Positions 1-8,489 of a DNA stretch of 16,599 nt are shown in pieces. The notes beneath the pieces were generated by a model. The model made no database searches. It worked only from the letters and a program-made list of their open reading frames with translations, and was not told the DNA's origin. This DNA is from CAZXVW01 sp964644025 (GTDB lineage Bacteria > Acidobacteriota > Terriglobia > Bryobacterales > Bryobacteraceae). How positions within the stretch are numbered: position 1 is the stretch's first letter; each line of letters opens with the position of its first letter. The translations under genes were made by a program, and so were the position numbers. The stretch is taken from contig CAZXVW010000092.1 of NCBI GenBank assembly GCA_964644025.1, positions 1 through 16,599 of the forward strand, read 5' to 3'.

Positions 1-1246
1 GCCGGACATCCAGTTCAGCAAGGTGCTCGTGGTACTCCGTTTTCCAGTCGCGGTACCACAGCAGGCGGAAATAGCTGTAGCGGAGACCCTCGTAGCCGAG
101 CCACACACCGGCGACGATGAGCGCGATCTTCAACGCCCGCTTGATCGGGAGTATGGGAAACAGGGCCACCAGGGCGGCGTTGAGCAGCACGGTGATCAAG
201 GTGGCCGGAAGATTGTAATGGTAGTAGAACTGCTTCGCAGTGACCGCCGTATGCAGGAGCATGATGGCAACGCCCACCAGCAGCGCCGCCCGGACAGCCC
301 GCGTCCGCTCATCCCGCGCCCTCCCGGCTGCGATGTACAGGGCCGACAGAACAATCACGTAGTAAGCCAAGAAGTAATAGAGGAACGGCTCATCGCTCAG
401 CATCGTGCGGAGATTGTGCGAGTACTGGGCGAAGCCCGGCAGCCCCACCGGGCCCCGGCCGTAGCGGCCCACATGCATAATGATATTCACGAACCAGTCC
501 ACTAGCTGCGGCAGGGAAGTGGCGATGGGCGTCAGCAGCGCCGCCACCGTCACGCCAGCAGCGCCCAGAAACTGCAGCCGGCGCCGCAGACCCGAAAACA
601 GGAAGACCAGCAGAAGCAGGCTGGCGAAGTTTATCTTCGTGGCGATGCCGCAACCTACCAGGATGCCCGCGATGATCGCCAGGCGCGGGTTTCGCGATGC
701 CGCGCGCGGCTCAAGCCCCACCAGCAGGGGCGCCAGCGGTATCAGCAGCGCCATGCCGATGATCACTTCCGCGAGCTCCGGGGCAACCCGGCCCAATGAC
801 TCCAACGCAGGCAGAGAAAACAGGGGACTGAACTGCGCCACCGCCGCAGCCAGCGCCGAGCCGGTGAGCTGATAGACGCGGCGGCCGGCCAGGAAGGTCA
901 CTGCCGCGAGCACGATCACGAGCGCGATGTTGACCGCACGCAGGTAGCTCACATCATGCGAGATCACTTCCACGGCGAGTGAGGGCCAGCCGCTGAACGG
1001 GGCCGTTACGAGCCACTGGAGGAAAACGATCGCCGCGCCGAAGATCTGCAGGGGCGTCCCCGGATGGTGAACGAAGTAAGACGGATGGCCGGTGGCCAGG
1101 TTGATGAAGCTGAACAGGTACTCGTATTCCGGATCGAAGTTCAGCCCCTGGTTGTACGGCCCGCGAATCCTCATCATCACAACCGAGAGGATCAGGAAAC
1201 CGGCCGGTACCAGCAGCAGTGGCAACTCTGTTTTGCGGGTCCTCAT
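1..1246 (-). CDS. GT-C / GT39-like integral membrane glycosyltransferase, C-terminus cut by window edge
   Basis: Reading the minus strand from an ATG at 1246 gives an open frame of 415 codons that continues past the left edge. The product starts with a basic tail and a membrane segment (residues about 8-25). It then has a loop carrying DPEYEY (near residue 39) and HHPGTPLQ (near residue 60), followed by many hydrophobic segments. An acidic motif after the first helix and a proline-rich HPGTPLQ-type block match the layout of lipid-linked-sugar-dependent GT-C enzymes. The donor would be a polyprenyl-phosphate sugar and the active site would face the periplasm. The start lies one base after the stop of the upstream gene (TGA-A-ATG), so the two are translationally coupled. 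The acceptor is unknown. The GT-C assignment is by topology and motif; the exact family is less sure. Confidence 0.8.
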   Translation of the reverse strand, partial: MRTRKTELPLLLVPAGFLILSVVMMRIRGPYNQGLNFDPEYEYLFSFINLATGHPSYFVHHPGTPLQIFGAAIVFLQWLVTAPFSGWPSLAVEVISHDVSYLRAVNIALVIVLAAVTFLAGRRVYQLTGSALAAAVAQFSPLFSLPALESLGRVAPELAEVIIGMALLIPLAPLLVGLEPRAASRNPRLAIIAGILVGCGIATKINFASLLLLVFLFSGLRRRLQFLGAAGVTVAALLTPIATSLPQLVDWFVNIIMHVGRYGRGPVGLPGFAQYSHNLRTMLSDEPFLYYFLAYYVIVLSALYIAAGRARDERTRAVRAALLVGVAIMLLHTAVTAKQFYYHYNLPATLITVLLNAALVALFPILPIKRALKIALIVAGVWLGYEGLRYSYFRLLWYRDWKTEYHEHLAELDVR

Positions 1247-1247
1247 T

Positions 1248-2972
1248 TCAGCGGCCGGCCTTTGTCAGATCATACACGTAGATCGAGTAGCCGATCTTGT
1301 CGATAGGCTGCATTCGCCGCAGCCAGGCGTAGCTGCCAGCGGGGACGTAGACATCCTCCAGGTAGGTGGCGCTGATCGCTCCCACGCAATCAAGCGCCCG
1401 CCGTTGAGCCTCGTCCGGATGCGGCGGAAGCGGCTGCCGGCGGATGCCGTAGTAGTCCAGGTCCGCAGTGCCGAAATACGCCAGGCACACCTGTCCCAGG
1501 TGATGAGAATCCATATAGGTCTTCAGTTTCTTCGCATCCTGTCCCCAGTCCAAGTTGGAATCCACGACATACTCCGGCGCGCCGCCGCTTCCGCCTGCCA
1601 GCAAGTTGATGAACGCCGTGTAATGGGGCTGGATGCGGAGGTTCTCGTACAGCGCCAGGGCCATGACCAGGACCGCCGCGATCGCCAGCTTCCGGCGCGC
1701 GAGCACCCCCGCCACCGCGAGGAACAGGAACGGGTAGACGGGCAACAGGTGGCGGACGCCCACGTCGACGCTGCTGGTCATGATCAGCAGAAAATAGAAA
1801 AGCGGTGGCACGGTGACCGCCATCCACCCAAGGGGCAACTCCCGGATTCGCGGCCACGCCCGCCGGCGTCTGAGCCCCCACCCGGCGGCCAGCAGGCATA
1901 CCGCCAGACCCAACAGCAACCCCGCCGGGCTTTTCACGGCGAACACCACCGGGTAGAAGTACCACCAGCCCTTCAAGCTGTGCCGGCCCAGCAGGTAAGC
2001 CGGATGGCCATTCTCGGCCCGCAGCGCCCACCAGTAGTAACTCATCAGGTAGGGATGATTCGGCAAGTGGAGCAGCCGCCCCGCCTGCCGAAACAGGCGG
2101 CCGGCGCGGGTGTGCGGGTCCACCTGACCGGCCAGCGGCAACCCCTGACCCCTGACCAGCACATCCCAGGAGACCCGGCCGTAGGAGGCGATCACCACCG
2201 CCGCGGCCAGCGTGCCGGCAACGGTGCACGAGAGAACCAGATGCCGCCAGGAGAAGCGCCCGCGCTGCTGCCACCAGCGCAGCAGGTACAGCAGCGGGTA
2301 GAGGCCCAGCAGGATGATCATCGAGTGCTTCGAGGCCAGGGCGACGCCCAGGAGAAGGCCGGCCAGCACCAGGTGAGGCCACCGCTTCGTTTCCAGGTAA
2401 CGCACCCAGGCGATCACGCACAGGAAATAGACCGCCGCGGTAATCAGGTCGGTCGTGGCGTACTTGCCATGGGCTGTAAGGTTCGGGTCCAGCGCGTAGA
2501 GGAACAGTGCCAGCAGCGCCACGGTGGCCGAGAAGCGCTTCCGGGCCCACAGCGCCAGCATCAAGCCGAGCAGCAGCGTCACCGTGAGCACGGAGAGCCG
2601 TCCGAGCAGCAGGAGGGTATCCGGCTTGACACGGTTCCTGTACAGGAACAGCCGCCGATAGGTTTGCATATCGTAAGTGCGGCGGGAGACGTGCTCGTCG
2701 GGCAAGCGGGGGTTCACTGCCAGCAGTGGAATGGCGACAATCATCGGGGCCAGCACCGGCGTTTCCTGTCCGATCCAGGTGTTGCCGGTGCGAAGGTAAA
2801 TGTAGCCGTGCGTCAGGTGCGCCGGCTCGTCCCAGGTGTTCGATTCCAGGCGTGCCGAACGGAACATCCCCCAGGCCATGAAGGCCAGCAGCGCTCCCAC
2901 GACAGGCCAGAATACCAGCGGCCTGCCGAGCGGCAACCTTGCTTTCTCAGCAGAGCATTCCTGATCAGTCAT
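1248..2972 (-). CDS. GT39 (PMT_2-like) dolichyl/undecaprenyl-phosphate sugar:acceptor glycosyltransferase
   Basis: The product is 574 residues with about ten or more membrane segments. Near the N-terminus, WDEPAH (residues 47-52) sits just after the first helix, as in GT39/PMT enzymes where this acidic pair is catalytic. It is followed by an HGYIYL / QETPVLAPM block equivalent to the family ExPPL motif. A DSNLDWGQD block near residue 480 starts a soluble C-terminal tail. The enzyme should move a sugar from a polyprenyl phosphate to a lipid or protein on the outer face of the inner membrane. I chose the ATG at 2972: it follows a GGAG about 8 nt upstream and overlaps the preceding gene by 8 bp. 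An upstream ATG at 3053 would add 27 residues rich in Arg, Gly and Ser inside the neighbour's coding region and is less likely. Confidence 0.88.
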   Translation of the reverse strand: MTDQECSAEKARLPLGRPLVFWPVVGALLAFMAWGMFRSARLESNTWDEPAHLTHGYIYLRTGNTWIGQETPVLAPMIVAIPLLAVNPRLPDEHVSRRTYDMQTYRRLFLYRNRVKPDTLLLLGRLSVLTVTLLLGLMLALWARKRFSATVALLALFLYALDPNLTAHGKYATTDLITAAVYFLCVIAWVRYLETKRWPHLVLAGLLLGVALASKHSMIILLGLYPLLYLLRWWQQRGRFSWRHLVLSCTVAGTLAAAVVIASYGRVSWDVLVRGQGLPLAGQVDPHTRAGRLFRQAGRLLHLPNHPYLMSYYWWALRAENGHPAYLLGRHSLKGWWYFYPVVFAVKSPAGLLLGLAVCLLAAGWGLRRRRAWPRIRELPLGWMAVTVPPLFYFLLIMTSSVDVGVRHLLPVYPFLFLAVAGVLARRKLAIAAVLVMALALYENLRIQPHYTAFINLLAGGSGGAPEYVVDSNLDWGQDAKKLKTYMDSHHLGQVCLAYFGTADLDYYGIRRQPLPPHPDEAQRRALDCVGAISATYLEDVYVPAGSYAWLRRMQPIDKIGYSIYVYDLTKAGR

Positions 2973-4383
2973 CCCCCTGCTCCGGTGGCTGGCCGGCCCG
3001 GCGCCCGCGCCCGGGCAATGTCTTGCTGATCGCCATTCTGGAACCGAAGCCAAGCTTGATTCTCCAAAAACTGATCAGCGTCATCTGGAACAGTTGCCAG
3101 CCGTGGCGAAACCGCCGGATGTTGGTGCTGCCATAGGTGCGCGCCTGGTAGCGGACCGGGATGTCCACAGAGCCGAGAGCCAGCAGGGCAGCCGGAAACA
3201 GGAGCTCGAAATCCCCGAACGGATCGAAATCGCCGAAATCCTCACGCCAGGCCTGGATTCGCCGGTAGTCATGGCGGGCCAGCATCTTGGTGCCGCAGAG
3301 CGAATCGCCGAACCGGGCGCCGAGAACCCAGCTTAGCGTCTTGGCAAAGAAGACGTTGCCGGCCCGGTTCAGAAACCGCATGACGCCGCCTTCCATTGGG
3401 TAAACCAACCGCGACCCGTTGATGAAATCGCCAAGCCCCTCGCAATAGGCCCGGTAGAAGCGAGGAAGCATCTCCGGCGGCATGGTCAGGTCCGCGTCCA
3501 GGATCGCCAGCAGCGGCTGAGTGGCGCGGGCAAATCCCAGGCGGACGGCGTCAGCCTTGCCGGTGCCGGTCTGGCGGTGGGCCTGGATCCGGAACCGGTC
3601 TCCATAGGCGCGCGCCACGCGCTGGATTTCCTCCCAGGTCCCATCGCTAGAGTGTCCTTCCACGAAGATGATTTCCACCTCGCAGTCCAACTCGGGGAAA
3701 CGGCGCAGTGCGTTCTCGATGTTGCCGCGCTCATTCCGGGCCGGGATCACACAGGAGAGGCCGGACGGAGTTGAGGCAATCACGGGGCGCAGCACGGCCA
3801 GGTAAGTCAGGCTGAGCCAGCGCAGCAATGGGACCAGAGGAAGCAAACGGTTGAGCAGTTCTCCAATACCCAGCAGACGGAACGGCACGTAAGCCGTGTT
3901 ACGTTCCCACACGATCTCGAAGCCGGCCAGCCGGGCCAGGTTTTCCAAGTCACTCCGCACGACAAAGGTGTCGGGTAGCTCGCCCCTCCGCACCCCCAGC
4001 CGGTTCGCCAGCGAATAAAGCCACCGCAGGTAGGGATTGTAAAGCACGACGAGGACGCGAGAGGTGCGAGCCAGGCGCTGCTTGAGTTCGGTAAACAACG
4101 CCTGAATGTCGCAATGGTGATTCAGCGTCGCATTCAGGAGAATCGCGGTGCGCTGCTCGGTCTCCCGCCTCAGATCCGGTGGAGGTTCGCCTTTCGCCAT
4201 CCGGCGTTTGTTGCGCCCATCCATCAGCTCCAGCAGCAGCCCTGTATCCTCATCCCGCGGAAGCCACTGGATGACCTGGTCGTAGTAACGGGTCAGCGCC
4301 GAGAATTCCCTCGCGATGAGGCCGTTGAGATAGCGCCGCCAGCTCGCCATGAACCCTGCGTAACCTGATCGAAACCTCATCAT
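2965..4383 (-). CDS. GT2 glycosyltransferase (polyprenyl-phosphate sugar synthase type) with degenerate methyltransferase-like N-terminus
   Basis: The product is 472 residues. Residues about 209-400 are a GT2/DPM1-like domain: SCVIPARNERGNIENAL, FVEGHSSDGTWEEI, GTGKADAVRLGFA, the metal-binding DAD of LAILDADLT (residues 294-300), and DSLCGTKML. Such enzymes load a nucleotide sugar on to a polyprenyl phosphate, which would supply the GT39 enzymes downstream. Residues about 33-200 resemble the later part of a class I SAM-dependent methyltransferase fused to GT2 in related proteins (ILLNATLNHHCDIQALF, then a LARLAGFEIV block). The glycine-rich SAM motif I and the following strands are absent, so methylation is unlikely. 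The start is uncertain: two ATGs at 4383/4380 have no clear ribosome site, while an ATG at 4350 (residue 12) follows CAGGG. First gene of the three-gene operon. Confidence 0.87.
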   Translation of the reverse strand: MMRFRSGYAGFMASWRRYLNGLIAREFSALTRYYDQVIQWLPRDEDTGLLLELMDGRNKRRMAKGEPPPDLRRETEQRTAILLNATLNHHCDIQALFTELKQRLARTSRVLVVLYNPYLRWLYSLANRLGVRRGELPDTFVVRSDLENLARLAGFEIVWERNTAYVPFRLLGIGELLNRLLPLVPLLRWLSLTYLAVLRPVIASTPSGLSCVIPARNERGNIENALRRFPELDCEVEIIFVEGHSSDGTWEEIQRVARAYGDRFRIQAHRQTGTGKADAVRLGFARATQPLLAILDADLTMPPEMLPRFYRAYCEGLGDFINGSRLVYPMEGGVMRFLNRAGNVFFAKTLSWVLGARFGDSLCGTKMLARHDYRRIQAWREDFGDFDPFGDFELLFPAALLALGSVDIPVRYQARTYGSTNIRRFRHGWQLFQMTLISFWRIKLGFGSRMAISKTLPGRGRRAGQPPEQGDD

Positions 4384-4407
4384 ACAAGATCGCGTTCGCA
4401 GGGTCCC

Positions 4408-4436
4408 GTTATAGTAGGGTTAGATGCGCGCGTCAG
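4408..4436 (-). promoter_or_regulatory. Candidate sigma-70 promoter for the glycosyltransferase operon
   Basis: On the minus strand, CTGACG (4436-4431) is followed after 17 nt by TATAAC (4413-4408), a reasonable -35/-10 pair. Transcription would start near 4401 and leave a short leader before the GT2 gene. The -35 lies inside the first codons of the divergent HAD gene. This is a motif match only. Confidence 0.4.
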
Positions 4437-5122
4437 GAAATCCGCCGGCGGCCGGGCTGCTGCTGTTCGATATTGACGGCACGCTGCTGCGGCGCTCCGG
4501 CCCCCAGCATCGCCAGGCGTTGACGGAAGCGGTCCATCGAGTGACCGGAGTCGAGGTGAGCACCGACGGCATACCGGTCCAGGGGATGCTGGACCGCGAT
4601 ATCCTGACGCTGATGATGCGGCGGGCCGGGGTCACGCTGAAGCAAGTTCAGGCCTGGATGCCGGACATCGTTGCCGCCGCCCAGTCCCTCTACGTCCGCC
4701 GTTGCCCAGATCTGCGGCGCAAGGTTTGCCCCGGCGTGCGGGCGCTGTTGAGAAAGCTCGACCGGCACGGCGTGGCCGCGGGCCTGGTCACCGGGAACCT
4801 GAGCCGGATTGGCTGGAAGAAGATGGAGCGGGCGGGGATCAAGTCCCACTTTCGGGTGGGGGCCTTTTCCGAGGAGGCGAGGACGCGTTCGGCCCTGGCG
4901 CGCCTGGCGATCCGCCGCGCGCGGCGGCAAGGGTGGCTCGACCGGCGCGTTCCTGTCGGCCTGGTGGGCGACCACCCGAATGACATCGAGGCCGCCCGGG
5001 CCAATAAGATTACGGCGATCGCCGTGGCCACCGGCCTGTCTTCGGCTGAGGAACTGGCCGCGCATTCTCCCGACATCCTCCTCCCAAATCTCCGCGAGTT
5101 CCGGCTCCAGATGTGGCTGTGA
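4424..5122 (+). CDS. HAD-superfamily phosphatase, phosphoglycolate-phosphatase-like
   Basis: The product is 232 residues and carries the haloacid dehalogenase motifs. Motif I is LFDIDGTLL, with nucleophile D16 and acid/base D18. Motif II is GLVTGN around T123. Motif IV is VGDHPNDIEAA, with D183 and D187 for magnesium. The helical cap lies between residues about 25 and 100, as in subfamily I phosphatases that act on phosphoglycolate or other small sugar phosphates. The motif-III lysine is not obvious; a basic residue near 155-165 may serve. The true substrate cannot be told from sequence. The ATG follows a TAGGGT sequence. The gene is divergent from the glycosyltransferase operon, with only 40 nt between them. 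A 6-bp hairpin (5121-5143) sits on the stop codon but lacks a T run. Confidence 0.85.
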   Translation: MRASGNPPAAGLLLFDIDGTLLRRSGPQHRQALTEAVHRVTGVEVSTDGIPVQGMLDRDILTLMMRRAGVTLKQVQAWMPDIVAAAQSLYVRRCPDLRRKVCPGVRALLRKLDRHGVAAGLVTGNLSRIGWKKMERAGIKSHFRVGAFSEEARTRSALARLAIRRARRQGWLDRRVPVGLVGDHPNDIEAARANKITAIAVATGLSSAEELAAHSPDILLPNLREFRLQMWL

Positions 5123-5525
5123 ACAGAGGCGCCCGGCCTGTTCGCACTGCTGGCGGCCGTTCCAGTTGGAAGGGTCGGGCAAAGCCGCAAGGAAATTCAA
5201 GAGAGCTGAAATCCCAGGCTGTAGCGTGAAAAGGCGCCCGGGTGGTTTGGGCAGGTGGGCGGGATAGGATTTCCACAGGCTATCTCATTGAGCATGAAGA
5301 CAGTTAGGCGAAATTGGCTTCGAATCCTCACTTTTTTTGCGGGGGACGATGCCGTTCCGTCACGGGTGAGAATATTCGATTTTCAAGGATCGGTGGGCGC
5401 CCAGCCGGCGGCGGGCACCCTTTCCCGGTTTACCATCGAAGCCCGGAGAAATTGCCGGGCGCCGGGCGCAGGTCCAAGCGCAACGGGGGGTTGGCGGTTT
5501 TGAATGAGTTGTGACCGGCTGGCGG
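5123..5525. other. Convergent intergenic region without a supported gene
   Basis: These 403 nt lie between two converging genes. They hold the 3' half of the weak hairpin at 5121-5143, a short AT-rich island around 5310-5390, and an imperfect GC stem (5392-5420). An 82-codon plus-strand frame (5255-5503) has no clear ribosome site and turns into repetitive Pro/Gly/Ala/Arg at its end, so I do not call it. No good T-tailed terminator, tRNA or repeat array is visible. Confidence 0.5.
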
Positions 5526-6704
5526 CTATGCCTGGGCGCCGGTGGCGGCGTGGAAGGCACGCTCGAAGCCCGGCAGGGCGGCGGCAATCGTCTGGCGCGG
5601 CACGGTGAGCGAGAGACGCATGTGGCCGGGGCGGCCGAAGCCGGCGCCGGGGACGGCGAGGATTCCCTCCCGCCGCAGCAGGGTCACGAAAGCCACATCA
5701 TCAGCGATCGGCATCTTCGGGAAAACATAGAGGGCGCCCCGGGGCCGGATCAGTTCATAGCCGATGCGTTCCAAACCGTCGCAGAGTAGCTCCATTTTCT
5801 TGCGGTAAGCCTCGACTTCGGCCGGGGCGTCGATAGCCTCAGCCACCACTCGCTGCCAGATGGCCGGGGCGTTGACAAAACCAAGGATGCGGTTGGCAAA
5901 CGTGCAGGCGGCAGCCAGTTCCGGGGCTTCGGGGATGCACGGGGAGATGGCCAGGTAGCCGATTCGTTCGCCGGCCAGTGCGAAAGCCTTCGACCAGGAA
6001 TCCGCAATCACCGTGCGGGTGATGATCGGCGGGATTTCCGGAGCCGGGGGGCCGAAAACCAGTTCGCGATACGGTTCGTCGCTGATCACGGTGACGGGCC
6101 GGGGAAGGCGGGACAGCAGGTTCTCCAGTTCCTGCAAGGCGCCGGCCGGATAAACAGCGCCGGTCGGGTTGTTCGGCGAATTGAGAATGAGAGCCCTGGT
6201 ACGGCTGGTGAGGGCCTTCTGGATCCCGGCGAGATCGAGTTGGAACGACCCGGTGGTTTCGACCGGAACCATCCGGCCGGAGTGGTTCTCGATATAGAGC
6301 GGATACTCCGGGAAGTAAGGCGCCGGAACGATGACCTCGTCGCCGGGGTCCAGGATCGCCTTGAGAAAGACGTTCATGGCGGCGGCCGAGCCGGAGGTCA
6401 TCAGGACGTGTTCGGCGGTATAGGGCAAGCCGGTCCGGCGGCGGAGCCTGGCGGCGACGGCGTTGCGCACTTCCGGATAACCGGCGTTGGGCATGTAGCC
6501 ATGGTTACGCGGCGGTTCTTCCGAGGCGATGCGGCGGAGGGCGGCGAGCACGGGCGGTGGCGGAGGATCGGCCGGGTTGCCAAGGGTGAAGTCGAAAACG
6601 GCGCCGGGGCCGCGTTCGGCCTTGAGACGGGCGCCTTCCTCGAACATTTTCCGGATCCAGGAGGCGCGCTCGAGTTGCCGGCTGACGCCGCGGGCGACGC
6701 TCAT
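5526..6704 (-). CDS. Class I/II PLP-dependent aminotransferase (AspC/aromatic type)
   Basis: The product is 392 residues, full length for fold-type I aminotransferases. Landmarks in order are the GYMPNAGYPEVR block (69-80), the SGSAAAMN cofactor-phosphate loop (104-111), LNSPNNPTGAV (174-184), and SDEPYREL with D209 and Y212. Next come SWSKAFALAGERIGY, with Schiff-base lysine K239 and R247, and a C-terminal MRLSL block whose Arg binds the substrate carboxylate. It should swap an amino group between an amino acid and a 2-oxoacid. Position beside iorB and paaK suggests aromatic amino acids such as Phe, Tyr or Trp, giving arylpyruvates; that specificity is inferred. It is the last gene of the operon and starts in a 4-bp ATGA overlap with the ACT gene. 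Confidence 0.9.
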   Translation of the reverse strand: MSVARGVSRQLERASWIRKMFEEGARLKAERGPGAVFDFTLGNPADPPPPPVLAALRRIASEEPPRNHGYMPNAGYPEVRNAVAARLRRRTGLPYTAEHVLMTSGSAAAMNVFLKAILDPGDEVIVPAPYFPEYPLYIENHSGRMVPVETTGSFQLDLAGIQKALTSRTRALILNSPNNPTGAVYPAGALQELENLLSRLPRPVTVISDEPYRELVFGPPAPEIPPIITRTVIADSWSKAFALAGERIGYLAISPCIPEAPELAAACTFANRILGFVNAPAIWQRVVAEAIDAPAEVEAYRKKMELLCDGLERIGYELIRPRGALYVFPKMPIADDVAFVTLLRREGILAVPGAGFGRPGHMRLSLTVPRQTIAAALPGFERAFHAATGAQA

Positions 6705-7141
6705 TGGGCGATCCGGCGGTAGACGTCGATGCTTTCGAGGACGTTGAGGTTGGCTTGCTGGAGAGTATGGATCGCCATATCGACGTCATCGAAACGAATG
6801 ATGAGTATCGCCTTGCCGCCCCGTTCAAACGAGAAAGCGTACAGGTACTCGATGTTGACCGGACTGTTCTCGAGAACTTCGAGCAAGTGAACCAGCCCCC
6901 CAGGCCGGTCAGGCACCTCGACCGCGAGAACCTGGGTAATCCGGACGACGTAGCCCGCTTCCCGGAGGACGGCTTCGGCTCTCTGCCAGTCCGATACGAT
7001 CATGCGAAGGATGCCGAACTTCTCAGTGTCGGCGAGGGTCATCATGCGGAGGTCGATTCCGGCCCGGGCGAGCTGCCGGCAGGGCTCCAGCACTTGCCCG
7101 GGCCGGTTTTCCAGAAATACTGAAACCTGGTGAATTTTCAT
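6701..7141 (-). CDS. Tandem ACT-domain amino-acid-binding protein
   Basis: The product is 146 residues made of two ACT domains. The first covers residues about 1-66 (VSVFLENRPGQVLEPCRQLARAGI) and the second about 71-142 (LAVEVPDRPGGLVHLLEVL). Both carry the NRPG/DRPG ligand turn where amino acids bind between domains. Small stand-alone tandem-ACT proteins often sit beside phenylacetate-CoA ligase and indolepyruvate oxidoreductase genes and probably sense aromatic or branched amino acids, but no reaction is known for them. The ATG at 7141 was chosen because the ACT fold begins there; longer readings run into paaK. The start is 10 nt after the paaK stop, and the end overlaps the aminotransferase start by 4 bp, so it is co-transcribed. 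Confidence 0.9.
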   Translation of the reverse strand: MKIHQVSVFLENRPGQVLEPCRQLARAGIDLRMMTLADTEKFGILRMIVSDWQRAEAVLREAGYVVRITQVLAVEVPDRPGGLVHLLEVLENSPVNIEYLYAFSFERGGKAILIIRFDDVDMAIHTLQQANLNVLESIDVYRRIAQ

Positions 7142-7151
7142 GCGGCTTTCC

Positions 7152-8489
7152 TCACGGGCCGCCGTTGCGGCGATCGATGATCCGCCTGACCTTTCCCGTA
7201 CTCCGCTGGAGGGTCCCCGGGGCCACGAGTTGAACTTTAACGCGGATTCCAAGCGCCTGATCCAGAGCCTGGGCCAGGCGTGACTGCAGGCTCTGCAAAG
7301 CGCCGATCTTGTCGCTGAAAACCTGTTCGGTGACTTCGAGATGAATCTCGGCCTCGTCGAGTCCCTTGTTGCGGGTGAGGATGATCTGGTAGTGGGGCAG
7401 GGTTCCCTCGACCGCGAGCAGCGCGCTTTCGATCTGAGAGGGGAAGACGTTGACGCCACGGATGATGAACATGTCGTCGCTGCGCCGTCCGATCCGGCGG
7501 ATGCGCCGCAACGAGCGGCCGCAAGCGCATGGCCCGGCCGCCAGGGAGGTGATGTCGCGCGTGCGGTAGCGAATGATGGGCATGGCGCGCTTGCTCAGCG
7601 TGGTGAGTACGAGTTCGCCTTCGTGACCCTCCGGCAAGGGTTCGCCGGTATCCGGATCGACGATCTCAGGATAGAAATGGTCCTCGAACACGTGAAGCCC
7701 TTCGTGGACGGGACATTCCACGGCGACACCGGGACCGACGATTTCCGAGAGGCCATAGACGTCGAAAGCCTGGATGCCGCTTTCCTGCTGGACATGCCGG
7801 CGCATGGACTCGCTCCAGGGTTCGGCGCCGAATACCCCGAGGCGCAAGGGCAGGTTCTTGAGGCGGAGGCCGAGTTCGCCGGCGCGTTCAATCAGATGAA
7901 CGAAATAACTCGGAGTGCAGCAAATGCCGGTAACCCCGAAGTCGCGCAGGATCATGATCTGGCGGTCAGTGTTGCCGCCGGAGACCGGAATGACGGTGGC
8001 GCCGAGCGCTTCTGCTCCGTAGTGGAATCCCAACCCGCCGGTGAAGAGTCCGTAACCGTAAGCGTTTTGGATGATGTCGCCGCGGTGGACACCGCAGGCG
8101 GCCAGTGTGCGGACCATGACGGAAGTCCAGACTTCCAGGTCTTCTCTGGTGTAAGCTACGACGATCGGCTTGCCGGTGGTGCCGCTGGAGGCGTGCAGGC
8201 GCACCACCTCCCGCATAGGCACGGCGAACATTCCGAACGGATAAGTGTCCCGGAGATCGGTCTTAACCGTGAATGGCAAACGGGCGATGTCCTCCACGCC
8301 GCGGATGTCGGAAGGAGTAATGCCCTGTTCCTTCATCCGGTCCCGGTACAGCGGCACGGATTCATAAGCGATGCGCACTACCTCCTGGAGTCGCCTGGAT
8401 TGCAACCCTTGAAGTTGCTCCCGCGGCACGTAGTCCGGCGCGCTGGCCGGGTGGAATCCGGTGATGACAGTCTCGGAGGTTGCGGTCAC
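7152..8489 (-). CDS. paaK: Phenylacetate-CoA ligase family adenylate-forming enzyme
   Basis: The product is 445 residues, normal for PaaK-type enzymes, which activate arylacetates with ATP and CoA. The AMP-binding P-loop is ASSGTTGKP (residues 100-108). It is followed by the aromatic-pocket stretch NAYGYGLFTGG (142-152), VYGLSEI (244-250), and YRTRD (308-312). A CACG cysteine pair at 321-324 is usual in this family. The C-terminal domain holds the hinge RGVNVFPSQIE (344-354) and the catalytic lysine in STGKVRR (K433). With IorB and an aminotransferase alongside, the likely substrate is phenylacetate, indoleacetate or a similar arylacetate. The start overlaps the iorB stop by 4 bp (ATGA). Co-regulation with the ACT protein suggests control by aromatic amino acid supply, which is inferred. 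Confidence 0.92.
   Translation of the reverse strand: MTATSETVITGFHPASAPDYVPREQLQGLQSRRLQEVVRIAYESVPLYRDRMKEQGITPSDIRGVEDIARLPFTVKTDLRDTYPFGMFAVPMREVVRLHASSGTTGKPIVVAYTREDLEVWTSVMVRTLAACGVHRGDIIQNAYGYGLFTGGLGFHYGAEALGATVIPVSGGNTDRQIMILRDFGVTGICCTPSYFVHLIERAGELGLRLKNLPLRLGVFGAEPWSESMRRHVQQESGIQAFDVYGLSEIVGPGVAVECPVHEGLHVFEDHFYPEIVDPDTGEPLPEGHEGELVLTTLSKRAMPIIRYRTRDITSLAAGPCACGRSLRRIRRIGRRSDDMFIIRGVNVFPSQIESALLAVEGTLPHYQIILTRNKGLDEAEIHLEVTEQVFSDKIGALQSLQSRLAQALDQALGIRVKVQLVAPGTLQRSTGKVRRIIDRRNGGP

Noticed and set aside
1092..3029. 645-codon open frame on the plus strand
   Set aside because: It lies opposite the GT39 gene, is full of Gln, Arg, His and Pro, has no domain, and is the typical mirror of a GC-rich membrane-protein gene.
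5255..5503. 82-codon plus-strand frame between the HAD and aminotransferase genes
   Set aside because: No convincing ribosome site, no recognised motif, and a low-complexity end in a convergent spacer.
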